From CAZVPF01 sp964628195 (GTDB lineage Bacteria > Planctomycetota > Phycisphaerae > Sedimentisphaerales > Anaerohalosphaeraceae): a stretch of 64,000 nucleotides of DNA. The translations under genes were made by a program, and so were the position numbers. The notes under the pieces are model-generated. The model was not told where the DNA came from, ran no database searches, and saw only the letters and a program-made list of their open reading frames with translations. Every line of letters begins with the position of its first letter. The stretch's first letter is position 1. This document shows, one piece after another, positions 36,306-44,200 of this stretch. The DNA is taken from assembly GCA_964628195.1 (NCBI GenBank), contig CAZVPF010000007.1, positions 1-64,000 on the forward strand, given 5' to 3'.

Positions 36306-36341
36306 CAAAAGTGAACTTTTCTCACTTTTGCAGAGTTTTTT
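36306..36341 (+). terminator. Intrinsic terminator of the repressor gene
   Basis: CAAAAGTGA (36306-36314) pairs perfectly with TCACTTTTG (36322-36330), followed by CAGAG and a T-rich run. It starts 15 bp after the repressor stop. Confidence 0.8.
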
Positions 36342-36718
36342 AGAGTTTTGTTCGACTTTTAATGTTAATTTACCGCAAAATTCTATTTATCCCAATTTAA
36401 CATAACGGCTATTATAGGTCAAATACTCCATTTCCGTTTGCCCTTCCGACTTCCGCGCCGCATGTCCGCGCCGATCGCCGCGAAGTCGAATTTGAATATT
36501 CTTTAATTTGCATTCATACGCTCTCTGGACGCCGTTTAAAGGGGTTTAAATATTTTCCCAGGAACTCCGCACGCTGGCCATCTTCGTGAGAATATGAGCC
36601 GCAAAACGCGGATTATTACAATATAGCAAGCACCCGAATTTGCCCCCGCTGAATATCACGAAACACCCCTGAAAGTGCCGTATTTCCCACCCATTCCCGC
36701 TTTTGCCCGTTTATTCCC
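36342..36718. other. Non-coding stretch, probable right end of the Mu-like element
   Basis: No gene is supported. CGACTTCCGCG at about 36449-36459 and CGCGAAGTCG at about 36479-36488 form an imperfect palindrome with one bulged base. TTTCCC, ATTCCCG, TTGCCCG and ATTCCCGG recur at short spacing near 36684-36720 and could be transposase-binding sites at an element end. This is inference only. Confidence 0.35.
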
Positions 36719-37016
36719 GGTCAACGGTCAGTACTGTCCCATTGAAACTCGTTATTTGATAAGAGGTTATAAATCTGACTATCTGAATTTTGCCGAAAAT
36801 CAAAGATATTAGCCTCAAAACACTGTTTTGAAAGAAATCAAAAAGAGTAAGAACCGAGAGTATTTTCGAATGAAAAACCAAATAATACCGCAAAAACAAC
36901 GATTTATTTATTTTCGATTTCAAATCGATACCTCTCGAAAAATGTTGTATCTTCTTTAACTTAAAGAATTTACATTAAATTAAAGTAGAGTTAATGGGAC
37001 GCTGCTGGTCAACGGT
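36719..37016. repeat. Ten-bp direct repeats flanking the MITE
   Basis: GGTCAACGGT occurs at 36719-36728 and again at 37007-37016, exactly bordering the two inverted termini between them. This is the pattern of a target-site duplication made by transposition. Confidence 0.75.
36729..37006. mobile_element. 278-bp non-autonomous element (MITE)
   Basis: The left end is CAGTACTGTCCCATT and the right end, read inward, is CAGCAGCGTCCCATT: 12 of 15 bases match, and the similarity continues as GAAACTC versus AACTC. Both termini abut the 10-bp direct repeats. The AT-rich interior codes for nothing credible. Non-autonomous elements like this are moved by a transposase encoded elsewhere. A 10-bp duplication is typical of some IS4-type groups, but the parent element is not in this window. 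Confidence 0.75.
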
Positions 37017-37050
37017 AATTATTCTCATTTACAGTGTAAGTTTACAGCTG

Positions 37051-38895
37051 TTAATGGAGTCGATTTCTCTGTGCAAGCAGAACGATGTCTTTAAGAGCCT
37101 GTTCGTTCTTGGCTGAGTTCCAGTTCTTATCGAAGTGTTTTGTCTGTACGATGTGGGCTATTGCTGACAGTACCCGGAGATAGAAGTTTCGCAGGTCCTT
37201 TGTGCCTGCGAGTACGAAAATAGTGGTAACTTCCGGGGCAGAATCCGAGAAGCGGGCACCTTTTTTACATCTTGCGATAATCATTTCAAATTTGCCTTCA
37301 CCGGGGATAATAATGTGTGGAACGGCAAGGGTTGGGCTAAGGACCGTGCTTCCCTGTGTTTCGCGTTCGAGCAGGAGGTCCCTTAGCTGGTCCGGGTGCA
37401 TATCAAGTCGTTTAGAGAGCTTAGCGGCAACGCTCTGAAACAATTGTTTCAGGTCGCAAGGCCCTTCGAGGTCCACTGCGGGGGAATTTTCGACAAGATG
37501 GTCGAATTTGTCCTGAACAATCTGGTCTCTTTCACGGATTATGTCTTTCAGTTCGTTTTCAAGTGTGCCGGTTACCAGTTCGCGGGCGGTTATTTTTTCC
37601 ACAAGGTGCAGAAGCGCCGATTCGCTTTCGACTTTTCTGCGTCCATACGTGTAGTAGAATATGAACCCCACGATGACAATCAAAACGGTGACGATGTAAG
37701 CCTGTTCACCCATTTCGAGGAGTATGAAGCAAAAACCGATGATCGTGGCAAGCTGGAGCCATGGGTAAAGCGGGGTTTTAAAAACGGGTCGGTAGTTTTG
37801 GACGCCGCTTTCTCGAAGCACAATTACTGAAAATGCTGCGAGGACATAGCTTAACACGAAAACTGTCGAGGCTGCTTTTACAAGTGTTTCAAGCTGCAGC
37901 AGCGAGGTGAAGATTATAACGATCGCCGTGATGGAAATTGCCTTATAAGGTGTATTTTTTTTGCTTGTAGTCTGAGATATGGTTTCGGGCAGGAGACGGT
38001 CTGAACTCAGGGCAACGAGGTACCTGCTTGCGGTCATAATTCCGGCGTTTGCGGTTGTGATAAATGCCAGTGCGGCTGCGAGTCCGGCGAGGATGTAACC
38101 GGGCTTGCCGGCCATTGCCCGTGCTGCGTCGGAGATGGGCGTTAATGATTTGTCAAGCAGTTCCGGGCCGAGTATTCCGCTTGTGATGAATATCATGAGC
38201 GTATAGAGGATGACCATTGTTGCGCAGGCCAGTATCATAGCCAGTGGTATGATCTTGCCGGGGTTTTTGACCTCGCCGGCGACGCTTGCGACTTTTATAA
38301 GCCCGCCGTAGGAGACAAAAACGAAGCCTGTTGTATAAAATACGGACTTTATGCCGTTTGGGGCGAAAGGTTCGAGGTGCCGGATGTCAATCAGTTGGGC
38401 ACCTTTCACTATGTAGGCTACCATCAGTGCAAGCAGTGCCACAACAAGCATAACCTGAAGGCGGGCCGCTTCGGAGGTCCCAAACAGGTTTATAGCGGCA
38501 AAGACAAAGCAGAGAATGGCGACGGTCAGCTTAAGGTTTACGGGGTTGTAGGGCTGGACGAGCACTGCGAGGCCTATAAGTGCAAATGCGGTTTTAACCG
38601 AAAGACTGAACCAGCTAAGCAGCCCTGCGACGGTTCCTGCAGCGGGTCCAAGGCCGCGAGAGATATAAAAATAGTCTCCACCTGCCTTGGGCATGGCGGT
38701 GGTAAGTTCCGCGATACTGAGTATGCCGGCAGTGGCGAGAAGCCCGGCGAAAAAGTATGAGAATATGACAGCGGGCCCGGCCTTTGCATGGGCCAGGCCA
38801 GGCAGAATGAAAATACCCGAACTAATCATTGCCCCGGCGGCGATACAAAAGACGTGTGGGAGGCTCAGGCTTTTTGACATTTTCGATTCGGTCAT
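37051..38895 (-). CDS. APC amino-acid permease fused to a PTS EIIA-like domain
   Basis: About 614 residues. The N-terminal two thirds are a twelve-helix APC-superfamily transporter (SLPHVFCIAAGAMISSGIF, the glycine-rich first helix, then AELTTAMPKAGGDYFYISRGLGP). After a charged linker (about 430-465) comes a PTS EIIA type-2 domain with PTLAVPHIIIPGEG, whose histidine is at the phosphorylation site, and DLRNFYLRVLSAIAHIVQ. A phosphoryl-controlled amino-acid transporter is the natural reading. The ATG at 38895 has GGAG upstream; an earlier TTG is unlikely. No other PTS protein is in the window. Confidence 0.85.
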   Translation of the reverse strand: MTESKMSKSLSLPHVFCIAAGAMISSGIFILPGLAHAKAGPAVIFSYFFAGLLATAGILSIAELTTAMPKAGGDYFYISRGLGPAAGTVAGLLSWFSLSVKTAFALIGLAVLVQPYNPVNLKLTVAILCFVFAAINLFGTSEAARLQVMLVVALLALMVAYIVKGAQLIDIRHLEPFAPNGIKSVFYTTGFVFVSYGGLIKVASVAGEVKNPGKIIPLAMILACATMVILYTLMIFITSGILGPELLDKSLTPISDAARAMAGKPGYILAGLAAALAFITTANAGIMTASRYLVALSSDRLLPETISQTTSKKNTPYKAISITAIVIIFTSLLQLETLVKAASTVFVLSYVLAAFSVIVLRESGVQNYRPVFKTPLYPWLQLATIIGFCFILLEMGEQAYIVTVLIVIVGFIFYYTYGRRKVESESALLHLVEKITARELVTGTLENELKDIIRERDQIVQDKFDHLVENSPAVDLEGPCDLKQLFQSVAAKLSKRLDMHPDQLRDLLLERETQGSTVLSPTLAVPHIIIPGEGKFEMIIARCKKGARFSDSAPEVTTIFVLAGTKDLRNFYLRVLSAIAHIVQTKHFDKNWNSAKNEQALKDIVLLAQRNRLH

Positions 38896-39036
38896 TATTA
38901 AATTCTCCGACAACACCGTTTTTATTCTTTCTTTCGGATATTTTACCGTATCGGCGTGAAAATCATATCGAAAAAATGCTGATATCCGCGACCGAAGCTT
39001 TTTTGAATAAGTTCTGTAAATCCTCGCAGGGGCTGA

Positions 39037-39042
39037 TATAAT
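39037..39042 (+). promoter_or_regulatory. Possible -10 of the yhaM-pab-scpB run
   Basis: TATAAT at 39037-39042, 38 bp before the first gene of the rightward run. No good -35 hexamer stands 17 bp upstream, so the promoter may need an activator. Confidence 0.4.
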
Positions 39043-39079
39043 CTGCTGCGTACTTTGTTGTTTTTAATCAGGAGATAAA

Positions 39080-40051
39080 ATGGCTCATCAGTTCATAAGT
39101 GATATTAAACCGGGACAGATGATTAATGACGTATTTATGGTAACACAGCCTGTTTTGCGAAACACTTCGCGTGGCGATCTGTATATAGCTATGTATCTTT
39201 CGGACAAGACAGGCAAGGTCAATTCCCGCATGTGGCAGGCTACGCAGGAGATTTACCAATCTATTCCCAAGGAGGGTTTTCTGCATATCCAGGGTAAGAG
39301 CGAGCTTTACCAGAACGCCTTGCAGCTTGTAGTGAATAATTTGACCGTCGTTTCCCCGGACCAGGTAGATTTGAGCGATTACATGCCCCGGACGGATAAG
39401 GATATAAACAAGATGTTCCGCGAGGTAGTTGATATCCTTTCGGGTGTTGGCAGCGAGGATGTCCGCATTTTGCTTAAGGCTTTCCTTGAGGACAAGGAGC
39501 TTATGCGGGAGTTCTGTACGGCGCCGGCGGCTATGCAGATGCATCACAGTTACCTGGGCGGTCTTTTGGAGCATACGCATAATATGCTGAACGTCGCAAA
39601 GGCTGTGCTTCCTTTTTACCCGAAGGTTCAGGCTGATATTGTGTTGGCGGGAATATTCCTGCACGATATCGCCAAGACAATCGAGCTTTCTTACGCCATG
39701 GGATTCAGCTATACCAATCGCGGACAGCTCGTGGGCCACCTTGTTCAGGGAACAGTGCTTATAGAGGAAAAGGCCAAAGAGGTTGAGGCGAAAGGTGAGA
39801 AAATAGATCGGGAAGTAGTCGACAACCTCGAGCATATAATGATAAGTCATCACGGTCAGTATGAGTTCGGAGCTGCGAAGCTGCCTGCGACGGCGGAGGC
39901 GTTTATGGTAAATTACATAGACGATCTCGACGCGAAAATGAACCAGGTTCAGAACCTTATTGAAAATGACCCCGGCGACGGAGACTGGACGGCTTATCAA
40001 AGACCATTGGAGACCAAGCTTTATAAAAGACGGGCGATACCTGAACAGTGA
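39080..40051 (+). CDS. YhaM-like HD-domain 3'-5' exoribonuclease
   Basis: A 323-residue protein with an N-terminal OB fold (residues 1-95, nucleic-acid binding) and an HD hydrolase domain with HHSYLGGLLEHTHNM, the metal-binding HD of FLHDIAKTIEL, MISHHG and the late NYIDDLDAKMNQ. This is the layout of YhaM/CBF1, a 3'-5' exonuclease of Gram-positive bacteria active on RNA and single-stranded DNA. GGAG precedes the ATG. It heads a rightward set of genes and is divergent from the permease. Confidence 0.85.
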   Translation: MAHQFISDIKPGQMINDVFMVTQPVLRNTSRGDLYIAMYLSDKTGKVNSRMWQATQEIYQSIPKEGFLHIQGKSELYQNALQLVVNNLTVVSPDQVDLSDYMPRTDKDINKMFREVVDILSGVGSEDVRILLKAFLEDKELMREFCTAPAAMQMHHSYLGGLLEHTHNMLNVAKAVLPFYPKVQADIVLAGIFLHDIAKTIELSYAMGFSYTNRGQLVGHLVQGTVLIEEKAKEVEAKGEKIDREVVDNLEHIMISHHGQYEFGAAKLPATAEAFMVNYIDDLDAKMNQVQNLIENDPGDGDWTAYQRPLETKLYKRRAIPEQ

Positions 40052-40101
40052 GTCTGAAACGATTTTGGAATAACATGGAATTATTTTGAAGTGGTAAGAG
40101 C

Positions 40102-41187
40102 ATGATAGTAGTTGTAACAGGTGTTGTCGGGATCGACAAGAAGCAGTACCTGCAGGCGGTCGTTGAGGCCGCTAAGGCGAAGGGCAGGGATATAACGCTT
40201 TTTAATGTGGGCGACATGATGTACGCGGAGGCGCCGGATGTGGCGGCAGGGCGGATACTGGATATTTCGCGCGAACGGCTGCACCTTTTGAGACGAAGCG
40301 TGTTTAAGGATATTATTTCGCACGCGCGGACCGGCGGGGATATTATCGTAAATACACACGCTACTTTCCGCTGGCGGCACGGTCTTTTCCCGGCGTTTGA
40401 TTTTGACCAGATGCGGCAGCTTAACGCCGATATGTATGTATGTCTTATAGACGGGGTGGATGCACTTCATGTCAGACTGAGCGAGAGGAACCATGTGCGG
40501 CATACGATGAAGGATTTACTGGCTTGGCGAGAGGAAGAGATACTTGCGACGGAGATAATGTGCAAAGGGGCGACGCCCGATGCAAAGTTCTACTGGCTGT
40601 CGCGCGGGCACGGCAGGGACACGGTTGACACTTTTTATAAGCTGGCTTTCGAGCAGTGCAGGCGTCGGTGTTACCTGAGCTTCCCGATGACTCATGTAAT
40701 GGGCGAGCCGGAGGTCATGGAGGAGATAAATGATTTCCGTGAATTTATGAAAGACGAGTTTATCTGCTTCGATCCGGCGGACCTTGACGAGTTCGAGCTG
40801 CCCTTTCACGCATTTCGGGCTATGCAGGCTGGAGACGAGATCGTGGAGATAGAATCGCTCGGCAAGAAAGTCGCGTTTGACGTTAAGCAGCTTATGGATA
40901 TCGAGCAGGATATTCACAGTCAGATATACGCGAGAGATTTCGCACTGATCGACCAGTCGGATATGATAATCAGTTTCATACCCGCGTACCCGGACGGCAG
41001 GGCTGCCCTTTCCAGCGGGGTTGAGAGAGAACTTCAGCATGCGTATGAAACGGCGAAAGAGGTTTTTGTTATCTGGAAGGCCAGGAGCAACCCAAGTGTT
41101 TTCGTTACGCAAACAGCGACGGAAGTATTTCCATCTGCTGAGGAGGCGATCAGCTTCTTCAGTGAGAACGGATATATAAAAAGTTAA
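40102..41187 (+). CDS. Degenerate P-loop kinase fused to a deoxyribosyltransferase-like domain
   Basis: A 361-residue two-part protein. Residues 1-185 resemble archaeal-type adenylate kinases and related AAA ATPases: it opens MIVVVTGVVGIDKKQYLQ, then IIVNTHATFRWRHGLFPAFD and a lid-like region HVRHTMKDLLAWREEEI. Its P-loop is altered (GVVGIDKKQ in place of GxxGxGKT), so nucleotide binding may be lost or changed. Residues from about 190 on (MGEPEVMEEINDFREFM; DQSDMIISFIP; SSGVERELQHAYETAKEVFVIW) recall nucleoside 2-deoxyribosyltransferases, with E in the SGVEREL helix. deoC follows 38 bp later, which supports a role in nucleoside salvage or cleanup. The reaction is not proven. Confidence 0.6.
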   Translation: MIVVVTGVVGIDKKQYLQAVVEAAKAKGRDITLFNVGDMMYAEAPDVAAGRILDISRERLHLLRRSVFKDIISHARTGGDIIVNTHATFRWRHGLFPAFDFDQMRQLNADMYVCLIDGVDALHVRLSERNHVRHTMKDLLAWREEEILATEIMCKGATPDAKFYWLSRGHGRDTVDTFYKLAFEQCRRRCYLSFPMTHVMGEPEVMEEINDFREFMKDEFICFDPADLDEFELPFHAFRAMQAGDEIVEIESLGKKVAFDVKQLMDIEQDIHSQIYARDFALIDQSDMIISFIPAYPDGRAALSSGVERELQHAYETAKEVFVIWKARSNPSVFVTQTATEVFPSAEEAISFFSENGYIKS

Positions 41188-41225
41188 GAAGTGAGTGTGT
41201 TTTAAAATTTTTCGGGAGAGTTAAA

Positions 41226-41915
41226 TTGGCTGAGCAGATAGATCCGAGGCGGATTGCAAAGTATATTGATCATACCGCGCTAAAGGCCGAAACCGTGCAG
41301 GCAGACATTGAAAAGCTTTGCAGCGAGGCTAAGGAGTACGGGTTTTGCAGCGTGTGCGTCAATCCACGCTGGGTGCCCCTGGCTGCGGAATTGCTTTACC
41401 AGGCGGATGTTAAAGTTTGCACGGTTATAGGTTTCCCGCTGGGTGCGGAGACCAGCAGGCAAAAGGCAATGCTGGCAAAGGATGCTATACGTGACGGTGC
41501 CGATGAAATTGATATGGTCGCGGACCTTGCTTCGATAATCGAGGGGGATGAGAGTTACTGCCGGAATGATATGGAAATGGTTCTGAAGGTATGCAGGGAT
41601 GTTCGGCCGGAAATTTTGTTGAAGGTCATAATTGAGTCGGCAGCGCTCAATGACCAGCAAAAGCAGTTGGTTTGCAGGACAGCGAGTGAAGTTGGGGTTG
41701 ATTTTGTAAAGACCAGCACAGGGTTTCACCCCGCGGGCGGTGCAAACGTTGAAGACGTGCGTCTTATGGCGGCAGAGGCAAGCCGTTGCTCTGTCAAGGC
41801 CTCTGGGGGTATACGCAGTGCTGCGGACGCTTTGGCGATGATAGAAGCAGGGGCCGCGAGACTGGGCACCTCGGGTTCGGTAAAGATAATGCAAGAGCTT
41901 GCGGGAGGGGTTTGA
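41226..41915 (+). CDS. deoC: Deoxyribose-phosphate aldolase
   Basis: Cleaves 2-deoxyribose-5-phosphate to glyceraldehyde-3-phosphate and acetaldehyde in deoxynucleoside breakdown. The 229-residue protein shows YIDHTAL, FCSVCVNPRWV, GFPLGA, DEIDMVADL, LLKVIIESAAL with the Schiff-base lysine region, and VDFVKTSTGFHPAGGA with the second catalytic lysine, then KASGGIRSAADAL. The start is TTG, supported by GGGAGAG seven bases upstream. It stands between the deoxyribosyltransferase-like fusion and pabB. Confidence 0.95.
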   Translation: MAEQIDPRRIAKYIDHTALKAETVQADIEKLCSEAKEYGFCSVCVNPRWVPLAAELLYQADVKVCTVIGFPLGAETSRQKAMLAKDAIRDGADEIDMVADLASIIEGDESYCRNDMEMVLKVCRDVRPEILLKVIIESAALNDQQKQLVCRTASEVGVDFVKTSTGFHPAGGANVEDVRLMAAEASRCSVKASGGIRSAADALAMIEAGAARLGTSGSVKIMQELAGGV

Positions 41916-41952
41916 AATCGACGTCGCACCAGTTAAAGAGGCGGGGTTTGAA

Positions 41953-43350
41953 GTGACAAGGTGCAGGTGTGCAGTTCGGCAGGTGCATTGCGAAGCGAGC
42001 CTGGGGCAGGTTTGCAGGCTGTTTGCCGGTCAGCAAGGCTGTTCGATACTTGGGGGTAACGACGGTGACAGCGAAGGGAACCGCTGGAGCTATTTTGCCT
42101 GTGAGCCTGTAGAGGTTTATGAGCGAAAAGCGGATGATGAGGACATACTGAATTCGCTTGCTGAGGTTTTGGGAAAATACAGTCTTATAGAAGTTGAGGA
42201 CAATATTCCGGCGGGGATGTTTGCAGGGGGGTGGATAGGTTTTTTCAGTTATGATCTCGGGCGGTCGATAGAAAGTGTTCCGGTTAAGGCGGCGGACGAT
42301 CTAAAGGTGCCTGCGGCGAGGCTTTGCTTTTATGACAGGGTTTTGTGCTATGACAGGCTGGGTGGGAAATGGTACGCAGCGGCACTGGAGTTTGAGGGTA
42401 AAAAGCAAAGCGCAGACAGTAAAATTGAACAGTTGGCTAACCTTTTGCACCAAGCAGAGGGAGTTAACCTTGTTGAGTTTTCGTGCCTGGATATTGAGGC
42501 CGTGGATATGTCTAAGGTGAGATCAAATATGGAGCGAGCTTATTATTTTGATGTCATGAAGATGATAAAGGAGGATATTTATAACGGGGAATATTATCAA
42601 ATCAATTTTTCACAACGGTTCGAAATGGATTTCAATGGATGCGGCATTGAGCTTTACCGATGGCAGAACAGTCACAATCCAAGCCCGTATGCATGTTATA
42701 TTGACGCGGGTGATTATGAAATAGTAAGCGCATCGCCGGAGCTTTTTTTAAGGGTCCGAGATGGTCGAATCGCGACAAGGCCAATTAAAGGAACAAGGCC
42801 GAGGGTCGGGGAGAGTATAGATGAAGCGGTTATTGCCGAACTGATGGCTTGTGAAAAAGAACGTGCAGAGCTTACGATGATAATCGACCTTGAGCGGAAT
42901 GATATAACGAAAATATGTGAATACGGCAGCATTGAAGTATCGAGTCCAAGGCATGTGGCGGCATATCCGACGGTTTATCATGCCCTTGCGGAGATAAGCG
43001 GAAAACTTAGGGTGCAAGCGGACGGAAAGGGTTTTTGTGAAATATTGCGTGCCATGTTTCCTGGAGGGTCGATCACCGGGGCGCCTAAGGTTCGGGTGAT
43101 GGAGGCTATCGAGAAATATGAGCCGGTTCGCAGGGGCGTTTATACCGGAAGTATGGGGTATATAGGTATTGATGGGAACGTTTGCTTGAATATCGCGATA
43201 AGAACGATTATTATTACAGGTTCGCAGGCTTTTGCCCAGACCGGCGGCGGGATTGTAGCTGACTCGGTTGCCCAGCGAGAATGGGAAGAAACATTCGTCA
43301 AGGCAAGGGCGCTGGCAGCAGGTATTGCAGCGGTTAACGAACGGAGCTGA
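41953..43350 (+). CDS. pabB: Aminodeoxychorismate synthase component I
   Basis: Adds ammonia to chorismate to form 4-amino-4-deoxychorismate, precursor of p-aminobenzoate and folate. Motifs include SASPELFLRVRDG, RPIKGTRPR (the PIKGT lysine is the mark of PabB; anthranilate synthase has PIAGT), LIVDLERND-like MIIDLERNDI, FPGGSITGAPK, and GGGIVADSVAQREWEET. The start is uncertain: the GTG at 41953 with GAGGCGGGG upstream gives 465 residues, whereas the frame opens from a TTG at 41899 inside deoC. The glutamine amidotransferase partner pabA is not in the window. Confidence 0.9.
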   Translation: MTRCRCAVRQVHCEASLGQVCRLFAGQQGCSILGGNDGDSEGNRWSYFACEPVEVYERKADDEDILNSLAEVLGKYSLIEVEDNIPAGMFAGGWIGFFSYDLGRSIESVPVKAADDLKVPAARLCFYDRVLCYDRLGGKWYAAALEFEGKKQSADSKIEQLANLLHQAEGVNLVEFSCLDIEAVDMSKVRSNMERAYYFDVMKMIKEDIYNGEYYQINFSQRFEMDFNGCGIELYRWQNSHNPSPYACYIDAGDYEIVSASPELFLRVRDGRIATRPIKGTRPRVGESIDEAVIAELMACEKERAELTMIIDLERNDITKICEYGSIEVSSPRHVAAYPTVYHALAEISGKLRVQADGKGFCEILRAMFPGGSITGAPKVRVMEAIEKYEPVRRGVYTGSMGYIGIDGNVCLNIAIRTIIITGSQAFAQTGGGIVADSVAQREWEETFVKARALAAGIAAVNERS

Positions 43351-43351
43351 G

Positions 43352-44200
43352 ATGAGTAAGGTATTTTTGAATGGCGAGATGATCAATAGCGAAGAGGCGC
43401 GGGTGAGCGTTAGCGATACGGGCCTGCTTTACGGTGCGGGTCTGTTCGAGACCATGCGCGCAGCCGGGGGAAAAGTATTTCGCCTCGGTGATCATATTGA
43501 CAGGCTTTTCACAAGCAGTGAGAAACTGCGTGTGCCGGTCGGTATGGAAAAGGATCAGATTGCAGAGGCTGTACGGCGTACTGTAGAGGCTAACGGACTG
43601 GCAGATGCGCGGGTGCGGCTTACAGTGACCAGCGGTTCGGTGGGAAGTGACGGGCAGCCTGTTTCGACAGTGCTTGTTACAGCAGGAGCTTACCGGGGCT
43701 ATCCGAAAGAATATTACGACGAGGGTGTGAAGGTGGTTCTGACGGACCATCGGCAGAGCGGCAGCGACGTTCGCGCCGGTCACAAGACCACGAGCTATTA
43801 TGACAGAATACTTGTGCTCAATACTGCGCATGTTAAGCGTGCAGCCGAGGCAATTTGGTTTACGCATGATAACCACCTTGCCGAAGGATGTGTGAGCAAT
43901 GTTTTTCTTGTTAAGGACGGAGCCGTTCTGACTCCGCCTGTCGATACGCCCGTGCTGCCCGGTATTGCCCGGCAGACCCTTCTTGAGGCCGCCCGATCAG
44001 AGGGAATAGACGCAGCACAGAAGGATTTGTTTATTGACGATCTTCTCGGTGCCGACGAGGTGTTTTTGAGCAATGTTATTATGGGTGTTCTGCCGGTTGT
44101 GGGGGTTGAGGCGCATACTGTCGGTGAGGGCAAGGTTGGACAACTGACAAAAAAGATGATGCAGCTGTTTAGTGAGATAGTCGAAAGGCAGGGGCAATGA
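43352..44200 (+). CDS. pabC: Aminodeoxychorismate lyase-like PLP enzyme (class IV aminotransferase fold)
   Basis: Would cleave 4-amino-4-deoxychorismate to p-aminobenzoate and pyruvate. The 282-residue protein has MSKVFLNGEMI, DTGLLYGAGLFETMRA, RLGDHIDRLF, KTTSYYDRILVLN with the PLP lysine, and EGCVSNVFLVKDG followed by PVLPGIARQTLLEAA. These fit fold-type IV PLP enzymes; branched-chain or D-amino-acid aminotransferase would be the alternative. The position one base after the pabB stop strongly favours PabC. Its stop overlaps the start of the NIF3-like gene. Confidence 0.85.
   Translation: MSKVFLNGEMINSEEARVSVSDTGLLYGAGLFETMRAAGGKVFRLGDHIDRLFTSSEKLRVPVGMEKDQIAEAVRRTVEANGLADARVRLTVTSGSVGSDGQPVSTVLVTAGAYRGYPKEYYDEGVKVVLTDHRQSGSDVRAGHKTTSYYDRILVLNTAHVKRAAEAIWFTHDNHLAEGCVSNVFLVKDGAVLTPPVDTPVLPGIARQTLLEAARSEGIDAAQKDLFIDDLLGADEVFLSNVIMGVLPVVGVEAHTVGEGKVGQLTKKMMQLFSEIVERQGQ

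Larger units (their letters stand above)
27839..36341. mobile_element. Compact Mu-like transposable prophage or satellite
   Basis: About 8.5 kb with a rightward repressor and one leftward operon: RHH protein, hypothetical, prohead protease, HK97-type capsid, tape measure, MuA-type DDE transposase, MuB-type ATPase and an HTH protein. It lies between the dcw promoter and an amino-acid permease gene. There is no terminase, portal, tail tube or sheath, baseplate or lysis gene, so it cannot make a complete phage alone. The boundaries given are those of recognisable genes and the last terminator; terminal inverted repeats and a 5-bp target duplication were not identified by eye. Confidence 0.8.

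Noticed and set aside
27766..37028. Inverted 10-mer ATGAGAATAA (27766-27775) and TTATTCTCAT (37019-37028) as possible ends of the Mu-like element
   Set aside because: It lacks the TG...CA ends and a 5-bp duplication expected for Mu-type elements, and the right copy lies beyond the MITE next to its target repeat. A 10-bp match can arise by chance.
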